Source: Humulus lupulus (taxonomy: Eukaryota; Streptophyta; Magnoliopsida; Rosales; Cannabaceae). From it: DNA of 64,000 nt. Below, one piece after another: positions 56,261-64,000 of this stretch. The stretch spans positions 213,035,948-213,099,947 of the forward strand of contig NC_084796.1 in the NCBI RefSeq assembly GCF_963169125.1. The letters are read 5' to 3'. The notes under the pieces are model-generated. The model searched no databases, was not told the DNA's origin, and was given only the letters and a program-made list of their open reading frames with translations. How positions within the stretch are numbered: position 1 is the stretch's first letter; each line of letters starts with the position of its first letter. The translations under genes and the position numbers were made by a program.

Positions 56261-59230
56261 TGTTGCATCCAAATTTTGATAATGAATAAACATCATCGAA
56301 ATGTAGGTTCGTAATGAGTAAGCTCAAGACTAAAAAGTGTTAGCATTATACTTGTACAAATTATCACGAAGTTCCAGAGCTATGACATCAGCACTTGAGC
56401 ATGAGTGGCAAGTTCGAAGGCATCAGCCTCCTCTAAGAGATGAGTTCAACAGACTCATCAAGCGATGTAATGTCCCAATTTCCCTAATAAGGATTAGTGC
56501 TTTGATTAGGGGGAAAGGATGTCAATAATTGAGCTAATTATGAATTTATGTGTTAAGGGTATATTATTATGTGAATGGTATGATGATATCTCTATGCTTG
56601 CATGTTTAGGTGTATTAAATATGCATGTGGGCCCGTTTCTTATTAGAATGATATTTTCGTAATTTTGACCTGTTGATGGTATAAGTGTAAATATATGCGA
56701 TTTATGATTGTGACCACATTATTATGTGGATATTTTAGTTATTCGGCACAGGGCGATCCTATTGATAAAGTTAGCAGAAAGTCACTAAAGGGTAAAATGC
56801 CCGGCTTGGGGTGAGCTTAGGGGTATTTTGGTAATTTGGTAAATTACCAGATTTATTGAGTAACGGGAATTAACTTGGTGAACATTTGGTTTGATAAGAT
56901 TTATTTGGGAATATGTGGGGTATTTTGAGATTAATGGGAATCAAGCCAAATGACAATTTTGCCCTTAGAAATGTCTTGAAGAGAAATAATAGTGCAATGG
57001 TATATTGGACTTTTGACCATGTGGCTAGTGGGATTTGGCTAAGGATCAAGAGTTGATGCTGCTCACATTTTCCCTCTATTATTCACAGTTGTTGCCCATT
57101 TTAGAAGAACACTCAAGGGTACCCAAAAGGCTAGGCCAAGCTTGGATTTTTGAGGAGAATGAAGGGGAGTTAAGCTTGTGGCAAGACACTTGAGGCTATT
57201 AGAAGTGTTTGGACTTAAGGAGTTCGAATTTTCCTAGTAAAATTCAAAGGTAAGACCCCTACTCTTGGTATTTCAATGGTGTTTTTGAGTTTAGAGTTTG
57301 ATTTTGGGTTTTAAGTAGCATGATGTGTTTTTGTGGGGGAGATGAGTGTTGGGTTTAGTTTATCTGAGCTTTGTGGGGTGTTTTGTGGTTGAAATATTTC
57401 TAGAAACACCTGTTTTGGTCGAGATAAAAGTTTGGTTTTTGAAGGAATTCGCAAGGATTTTGATTGGGGAAGAACACTCTTGTTCTGGGCAATTTTTGGG
57501 TTTCAGGCGACCTAGCGCGACCGCGCTAGTGTCCTAGAAGAGGTGGAATTTGAATTGGGATTGAATCTTGAGTTAAGGGGCACAGCCACACCAATTCCTT
57601 GGAAAGCCCAATTTTTCTGTGGGTGTGACCGCGCCAAGGGCAAGCACGACTGCGCCAGGTGCCCTGAAAAGCTATTTTCTTATGTTTTTAACGAAAGGCC
57701 CGGGGGGCTCGGGAATCCAGTTTGGGAGCCCACTTAGGGGCTTGTCGGAATTTTTTTAGTGCCCCATTAACTGGGAACAATGGTTCCGAGAGTTAGAGTC
57801 CAGATTGGAACTCAGGATTTTGGCTTGATTCCTGATGAATGTATACTTGTATGGTGACTAGGATTTCTGCAAGGCTTAGGTCAGGGATAATGCTCAGGGT
57901 CGTTTCACCACTCACACGAAACTCGAGGTAAGAAAACTGCACCCAATAAGTGAGATAAGTGATTATGGCTTGGCTCGGTTGTTGAATATAGATATGATTA
58001 GGGCTCGGACCCCTGTTAATGAGCATGATCAAAATTATGCATGTGAATATCTAATTAAGCATACTAGAATGCGATGTATTTGATTATATGATAAATAGAT
58101 TATATTGTTGATTATTTCTGATTGGAAAGCTTGACTTATAAGTCATTGTTGGCACTATGAGTGCAGAACACAAGCTGCTATGGCCAGGTCACCCTAGGAG
58201 TGTGGTATGCACTTGTCTAGCTCGGATGCCCCTTGAATAAATGGAAGTGCGATACGCACTTGTGTGACTCTGTGGTCTCATACTTGTATAATGTGTCTGC
58301 TTAAGTATAGTTATTACTGCCAAGCATGTTGTTTATATTATGTTGGCTATCTGAATATGTTTAATTAAGTTTTCTTGTTGAGCCTTGGCTCACGAGTGCT
58401 ATGTGGTGTAGGTAAGGGTAAGGAGAAGTTTGGCCCACCATGAGTTGGAGAGTTTTAGCAGCGGTGTGTACATATGAAGTTTGCTTGACCGCCACGGCCA
58501 AGATACCACAGAGGAACTAGGGTTGGACCCTGTTTTTCCACTTAGGTTGGCCTATTTTGTAATCCTTTGAGTTGTAAAGAACTTTTAAACTTCTATTTTG
58601 GGATCCCATGTAAAAACTAATACTTTTTAATGAAATTTTTTATTCCTTTGACCAAAATCTTTAATAATTGAGCTATTAGTTACTTAATCACATGTTTTAG
58701 TCCAAATGACTCGTTTAGCGAGTCCAGCATTATTGTAAACACACGTCATAACGGTCCCTGATTAGTATGGCGTTACAAGTAAGGAGGTGAAGACAATTGG
58801 AATGGTGAGCTCAAGGATACGAGTGATCTCGAAAGCGTGTTGAAGCTCGAGGACACATTAAACATACACATGGAAAAGTTGTTAGGAAATTCCTATTTCT
58901 TTGGGATTAGTTAAAATTGTGTATTAATTCCCTATTTTTATGAGATATTTATTTAAATAAGGCATTTTTATTGCATTAATATTCAAATATTCATTTGAAT
59001 TTAAATATTTAATACATGTTGTAACTTCCCTAAACTTGTGGGGAGATATTCTTGTACTCACAGACAACTTTGTACTGAGAAACGCTCTGTGAAATTTCTC
59101 CTTCCTGAAGCTTTAACGCATACAAGTTAATAAATGTGACTCGTGGACGTAGGCAGATTTTAACTGTTGAACCACGTAAAAAATTTCTTTCTTTTCTTTT
59201 CTTCCTGATTAATTGTTTAATTGCTCTACA
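56261..59230 (+). repeat. LTR of Tat-related element E, left copy (split)
   Basis: It starts TGTTGCATCCAAATTTTG and ends GCTCTACA. It pairs with 61845-62545. A gypsy solo LTR (56466-58777) interrupts it. Without that insertion it is about 650 bp, about 48 bp shorter than its partner because of a deletion near 59055. Confidence 0.8.
56466..58777 (+). repeat. Gypsy-type solo LTR
   Basis: It is 2312 bp, TGTAATGTCCC to GGCGTTACA. The flanks are AGCGA (56461-56465) and AGTAA (58778-58782). The uninterrupted partner LTR reads AGCAAGGAGGTG at this point, so both flanks are one change away from AGCAA. There is no gag-pol inside. Terminal and internal motifs relate it to gypsy C. Open frames at 57346-57737 are not convincing genes. 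Confidence 0.8.
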
Positions 59231-61844
59231 TAATTAATTTGACTAAAACTCTCTTTCTTTTCTTTTCTTCTGGAAGATCCCCCCTGACTCGAGCTCAGGG
59301 ACTAGGAAATCCCTCTATCTTTAGATGATTCTAAAGGGGTTCCCTCTCGATAAGTAGGGGACATCCTAGATGAGCTCGGGAAAGATTGCTATCCCTTCCT
59401 AAACTTTGTTTATGCTATACATGGTTTGGTATTTCCCTAACCAACTGTCGTACATATGCACCTTAAGATCTACCCTCGACCAGGTCACAAAATTGTTTTG
59501 AGGATCATTAAAAAGGACTACGACGTTGGGCTCTTGTTTTAGAAGGGTTGGAAACCACATAGATAGGTCTAACACAACTTTACCTCCGTCAAACGAGCTC
59601 AGAGAGGCTTCATCTTATGCTTCGGTTCCTGAGCATGAAGGTTCAACTAGGCGTGGAACAGAGGCCCGAGAATGTGAGCTCGAGTGCTTCCTTTTGGAGG
59701 GAAGCTTGGTAGTCGGTACAGGGACATCTTCCCATCTCATGAACTTGCAAATCCCAACATCATTTGTAGACTCGCCTTCGCCGAGGAGACCGCATTGTCG
59801 GAGCTTGTCCTCATGAAGGAGATAGTTGAGGGACCGCTGACTGTATAGAAGCTTTATAATTTCTTCCCTGTGATCTTTCATGGCCTTAGTGGGTTGGTTG
59901 TAATTGGCTGCACAGTTAATTTGAATGAGTATTTTGAGCTCAAAATGAAAAATTTGAAGAGAAAGCTACGAAAGAATACTTACGGATCCATTGAAACGAG
60001 TAGAATCTGGACAGATCGAGACCATCTGTCCAGAAGAAAATAGTCTTGAAATTGGGAGGATGGTTAGGTATGTCCTCAAACAACCACCTCTCCTATGGAT
60101 AGCTCGACAGATAGTACAAGCCATCCACACCATGAGCTCGAGAAGGGTTGATTTTTAGGCAAAAGAGATATAGAATCTTGCGTGTCGAGGGTCCATTCGA
60201 TTTTTTCTTGTGGTATAGCGACCTCAGTGTTGCTAAGACTCTATACGAGTTGGACTGAAGCTGGAATGGGGCAATATCGATGTAGTCGGTAAAATTCTTG
60301 AACTAATCTTTTAAGGGTAGTAATGCCCCAGCTCGCATGTGCTCACGACTCCAGGCCACAAACTTGATTTTTTTCTCCGAGTTGCCTTCACTCGGAGCAA
60401 AGCAACTCCTTTCGTTGGAGCTAGTGGGTCGACATACCAACTTGCTGGATAGCTTTAGTTCATGACAAGACAGAATTTCTGAAATCTGTCTTGTAAATGT
60501 GATGGAACTCTAGTAATGTTCGGCCTCGAAGAAAGAGCTCTCCAAGGCTGGGGCGAAGGGCCTTTGGAGGCAAGTTTTTTGGTTAGTTGATTTGATATAC
60601 TCTCTTGAATTCAAAGGAGAGTTTGCCTGGGGAAAAGGCTACTGTGACCTTACACTCTGGGTCTAGTGGGATTGGTCTGACATCAAGATTTGGGTCAGGA
60701 TACAAGACAAACTGTAGTCTTCTTCTTTTCCCTTCTTCGACCTCGTTAATCAGATGTTAGAGGTGAGCTCGTATGTCTTCCCGTTCGAGGCACCCTTCGT
60801 GCTCCTGAATTAACTGTTGGTTTTGAGTGAATGAAGAATAAACTTGAGGAGAAGGTGGGTGGTAAGGGAGTGCAAGCTCGGGCCTCCACCAATTCTCCGA
60901 TGACAACATCATCTAACAAGAAAGAAAATGGTGAGGGTCCATTGTTTAGAAAAAATAGGAAGAAAAAAATCTTGACAACTCAAGTTTGCAAGCTCGAGAT
61001 AATAAGATAGAATAAATCGAGCCGAAAGACTCGAAATAGCGAGAGTGCTCAAATTCCACGAGCGAGATGTTATAAGCTCAGGGCACTAAGAGTAGGTTCA
61101 CGTGAGAGTGGGATGGTTACTTCCAACTCGAGGTATCCCAGATTTCTAGGGAGAAATAGGAAGTTACCCAAAAAGGAGATGTCATTAATTTATGTGCATT
61201 AAAACCCTAATTCAAAACCCCATTCCTTGAAATATACAAAACCTATAACCCATTACCCCATAACCTAAAAAGAATGTTATTCTTGCCATATTTTTACCAA
61301 ATTTTTTTGCCTAAACAGATCTTTATTCACAAAAAATGCTCACTCATACATATGAAAAACTCCCTTTTACAAAGAACATTTCAAGAACATAGCAATAACC
61401 AAAAGAGTTTTCTCATGCATAAAAACTAAGAAAAAATGTGATGTATAGGGAAAGTAAAGTTTATAGAACTTACATAGAGTCGATCTTGGGAATGAAGATA
61501 CCGTAGATTGGAAAATCGGAAGCAGTAACGATTTTAGAAGTGAGGATGGAGAAGATGAATGGGAGTTTAAATGGGCCAAAAGGTGGCATTAGGGGATTAA
61601 TCTAAGCCCTTGAAACAGATTAAAACGTGATCCAATGGACCACGTTTGATTTCAAAAATTGGCGGAAAAAAGGGGAATATGAAAGGACATGTGTAGAGAA
61701 AAGAGTACTTGAGTACTCTCAATATCTAATCTCTTATTGACACATGTCCACACTCGAGTGTGGTAGGTGGGCACATTTCCCGAAAGTAAAGTTCAAAAGT
61801 TTCATTCTCATAGGATTGGAACCAAAACTTTTGAGGGGGCAAAA
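59231..61844 (-). pseudogene. Element E interior: decayed antisense ORF
   Basis: The minus strand between the two LTRs shows broken pieces of the same kind of antisense protein as at 3-3243. A start-like MMLSSENWWRPELAL lies near 60910, then LQSNSYRVLATLRSLYHKKK and AHGVDGLYYLSSYP (about 60250-60090), then NHPPNFKTIFFWTDGLDLSR (to about 60000). A last open part follows at 59881-59615. Stops and frame changes are common. No gag or pol was found, so the element is non-autonomous or heavily deleted. Its promoter and splicing are unknown. Confidence 0.6.
61832..61844 (+). other. Polypurine tract of element E
   Basis: GAGGGGGCAAAA lies directly before the TGTTACATCC start of the right LTR, giving plus orientation to the element. 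Confidence 0.7.
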
Positions 61845-62545
61845 TGTTACATCCAAATTTTGAGAATGAATAAATAGCATTGAAATGTAGTATCGTAAAG
61901 AGTAAGCTCAGGACTAACAAGTGTTAGCATTATACATGTACAAATTGTCACGAAGTTCCAGAGCTCCAACATCAGCACTTGAGCATGAGTGCTAGGCTCG
62001 AAGGAATCTTTCTCCTCCAAGAGATGAGTTTGATAGACTGATCAAGCAAGGAGGTGGTGACAATTGGAATGGTGAGCTCGAGGATATGAGTGATCTTGAA
62101 AGTGCATTGAAGCAGTGTTCAAGCTCGAGGGCACATTAAACATACACACGAAAAAGCTGTTAGGAAATTCCTATCTCTTTGGGATTAGTTAAAACCGCGT
62201 ATTAAATCCCTATTTTTATGGGATATTTATTTAAATATGGCATTTTACTTGCATTAATATTCAAATATTCATTTGAATTTAAAAATTGAATACATGTTGT
62301 AACTTCCCTAAACTTGTGAGAAGATATTCTTGTAACCAGGTCTATAATTAGCCTGGATCTAGTCATTTGTACTCACGCACAACTTTGTACTGAGAAACGC
62401 TCTTTGAAATTGCTCCAACCTGAAGCTTTAACGCATACAAGTTAATAAAAGTGACTTGTAGATGTAGGTAGATTTTAACTGCTGAACCACGTAAAAAATC
62501 TCTTTCTTTTCTTTTCTTCCTGATTAATTGTTTAATTGCTCTACA
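61845..62545 (+). repeat. LTR of Tat-related element E, right copy
   Basis: It is 701 bp, TGTTACATCC to GCTCTACA. It matches the left copy in order, including CACGAAGTTCCAGAGCT, GTTAGGAAATTCCTAT and the CGTGGACGTAGG-like/GAACCACGTAAAA motif pair. No target duplication matching the left flank was found after it. Confidence 0.8.
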
Positions 62546-62650
62546 TTATTAAGTTGACGAAAAATGGCGTCAATACTAGGATTTGTATTAGTGAATTTAT
62601 TCATATTATTTATTTTTGATTTAGAAAGTATAATCAATAAATTGCCAATA
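62546..62650. other. Unassigned segment after element E, with primer-site-like start
   Basis: TTGACGAAAAATGGCGTCAATACTAGGA resembles a decayed LTR-to-primer-site junction of a Tat-type element (TGGCGCC... start). AT-rich sequence follows and ends TTGCCAATA before GTGTT, the right target duplication of the block that began at 40271. Confidence 0.4.
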
Positions 62651-62655
62651 GTGTT

Positions 62656-63198
62656 TAGTGGCTAGAGTTCTCAAAACTAAATATTTTAAGTTTGGTAAGT
62701 TCCTAGATGTGAAGGAGAACAACGAGATGTTGCATTTATGGAGAAGTGTCGTTTACCGCCACGAGGCCTTTAGGTTGGGGGTTCATTGGTGGGTGGGAAC
62801 AAGGCATGCATACACTCATTTGCTAATTTGTGGCTACCTTGTATCTCTACACTTCGACCCATTACTCCCCAAGTCAACCTTTCATCGAAGTGGCGAGTCT
62901 CGAATTTCATTCTTAAGGATCCCAAATGATGGAATGTTAATTTTTTTTTCCAATTCTTTTAGAGGATCAATAGTGAACTGATACTCAACATCCCTTTTAG
63001 TGTTTGAGAGGGAAAGACATGATGTTTTGGCATTTCGATTGAAAAGAGTGTTACTTCATCTATTCAAGGTACAAACCCATTTTGGGAAATCTAAATGTCG
63101 TTTCATCATCCTCTTTGGGAATGGTTTTAGAATGGTAGAATGGTCTGTGGCGGCTCAATATATTTTTGAAAGTGATGATTTTCATGTGACATGTTTAC
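62656..63198 (+). pseudogene. LINE reverse transcriptase, part 4
   Basis: It resumes in frame with VARVLKTKYFKFGKFLDVKE and LWRSVVYRHEAFRLG, the conserved plant LINE segment after GWR-x-L-x-x-P. It then continues in another frame (FANLWLPC, KWRVSNFI) after a frameshift near 62800. It ends where a gypsy LTR begins at 63199. Confidence 0.75.
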
Positions 63199-64000
63199 TG
63201 TAACGACCCCAAATTCGCTAATGAGGCTTAAGGGCCTTGATTAGTGTGCCAGGTGGGCATAATTAGGTTAAATATGGTTTGCATGAGTATATTGATTTAA
63301 ATGCATAATTATATGATTAAAATGCATGTATGACTATATTGATGTTAATGTAATATATATATGGTATTTGTGAGAAACACATTATTATGTGGGTAGGCTT
63401 GCAGAGCACGACTTGAGGCGATCCTAAGGCTAGATAGCAGGAAAAGTCAAAACAAGGCTTAACAGTTGACTTTGGATAAGTCAGGGGTGTTTTAGGTATT
63501 GGGTAGTTATTTAGACTATTGGGTTATGAAAATAAATATATGGAGATATATTTGAGGTTAGGAATTCTAGGCAGGAATATTGGGGAAAATTACCGTTTTG
63601 GCCTCAGGGACGTTTCCGGCACCCCGAGCCTCGAGATTGACTTAACGGGATAAGGTTAGGCTAAAGTTTAAGGAAAATAGTAGACAGAAATTAGACCGAC
63701 CCTTTATTCTCAGCCTTATCTCTCTATTCTCTCTCAAGGAAAACACAAGAAGTAAACAGAGGAATTTGGAGGATTTGAGCTGGAATTCAGTGGATTGAAG
63801 GAGTGATTTAGAGGTTTAGCTCAAGAATCAATCAGGAAACTTAATTAGGACTAAGGTAAGCATTTAATTTCCTTCTTTGTGGTTAGAAATTCTGAGTTTT
63901 GGCTGGGTATTGAGGTAACTGTGATTTTGATGTTTAAGGGCAGAATTAAGGTGGAAAGCTTGGGAATTAACTTGGATTTCGCTTCGAGAAGTGGTTCAGC
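63199..64000 (+). repeat. Gypsy C-family LTR, cut by window end
   Basis: It starts TGTAACGACCCC and shares GGCTTAAGGGCC, TGATTAGTGTG and CCCCGAGCC with the start of the LTR at 49085 (opposite strand). Only the first 802 bp are in the window, so I cannot tell whether it is solo or the 5' LTR of an element. Confidence 0.75.

Larger units (their letters stand above)
12100..63198 (+). mobile_element. One LINE split into four parts over about 51 kb
   Basis: Four blocks read in order through one LINE reverse transcriptase: 12100-12263, 12995-13319, 39885-40270 and 62656-63198. At each break the protein similarity continues on the far side, and two of the breaks carry recognisable short duplications (TTTTG and ATGTT/GTGTT). 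The LINE is therefore the oldest layer of the nest. It is 5'-truncated at about 12100 and cut again at 63199 by a gypsy LTR. Stops and frameshifts occur in all parts. Confidence 0.75.

Noticed and set aside
57346..57737. Two adjacent plus-strand frames in the 56466-58777 LTR
   Set aside because: No recognisable domain, and they sit wholly inside a solo LTR; most likely chance frames.
59526..59816. Plus-strand 96-codon frame
   Set aside because: The minus strand over the same bases fits the decayed antisense ORF better.

Overview
The window is nuclear DNA from a flowering plant, probably a eudicot. It is AT-rich, has plant-type introns, and is packed with plant Ty1-copia, Ty3-gypsy, LINE, CACTA, Helitron and hAT-like sequences. 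The species cannot be fixed from this window. I see no intact host gene. The only host coding sequence is exon fragments, and these lie inside a large DNA transposon.

Layout: (1) 1-4015 is the 3' part of a Tat-type Ty3-gypsy element, with a three-exon antisense ORF and a 422-bp LTR. It sits in a minus-strand Ty1-copia element (4016-6439) with target duplication GTAAT. (2) 6550-8118 is a 5'-truncated LINE 3' end. (3) 8119-12100 is gene-free AT-rich DNA. (4) From about 12100 to 63198 one decayed LINE is split by successive insertions: an MITE-like element at 12264, an LTR at 13320-39879 (duplication TTTTG), and an LTR-bounded block at 40271-62650 (ATGTT/GTGTT). The reading frame of the LINE can be followed across all the gaps.

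The centre is a 24.6-kb CACTA-type transposon (14641-39265) with CACTA termini and duplication ATA, inserted in the 13320-39879 LTR. It carries fragments of at least three unrelated host genes. These are a 5'-3' exoribonuclease (XRN) with its exon order permuted, a ROP/RAC small GTPase exon, and antisense exons of a WDR79/TCAB1-like WD40 protein. There are also unidentified exon-like segments. A 10.6-kb Ty1-copia element (19240-29840, duplication ATTTT) has landed inside the XRN part. It looks young, since its two LTRs are nearly identical, but one LTR holds a 648-bp tandem duplication that doubles the core promoter.

The right half (40271-62650) is a second nest. It holds a copia LTR split by a decayed minus-strand Ty3-gypsy element (41080-49085), then a solo LTR (49205-56246) split by a block with an RNase H fragment, a Helitron and an hAT-like MITE. 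A Tat-related LTR pair (56261-62545) follows, split by a gypsy solo LTR. The window ends in another gypsy LTR (63199 onward). Nothing here looks functional as a host gene. The main interest is the multi-gene CACTA capture and the readable insertion chronology. All similarities are from reading the sequence; no database search was possible.
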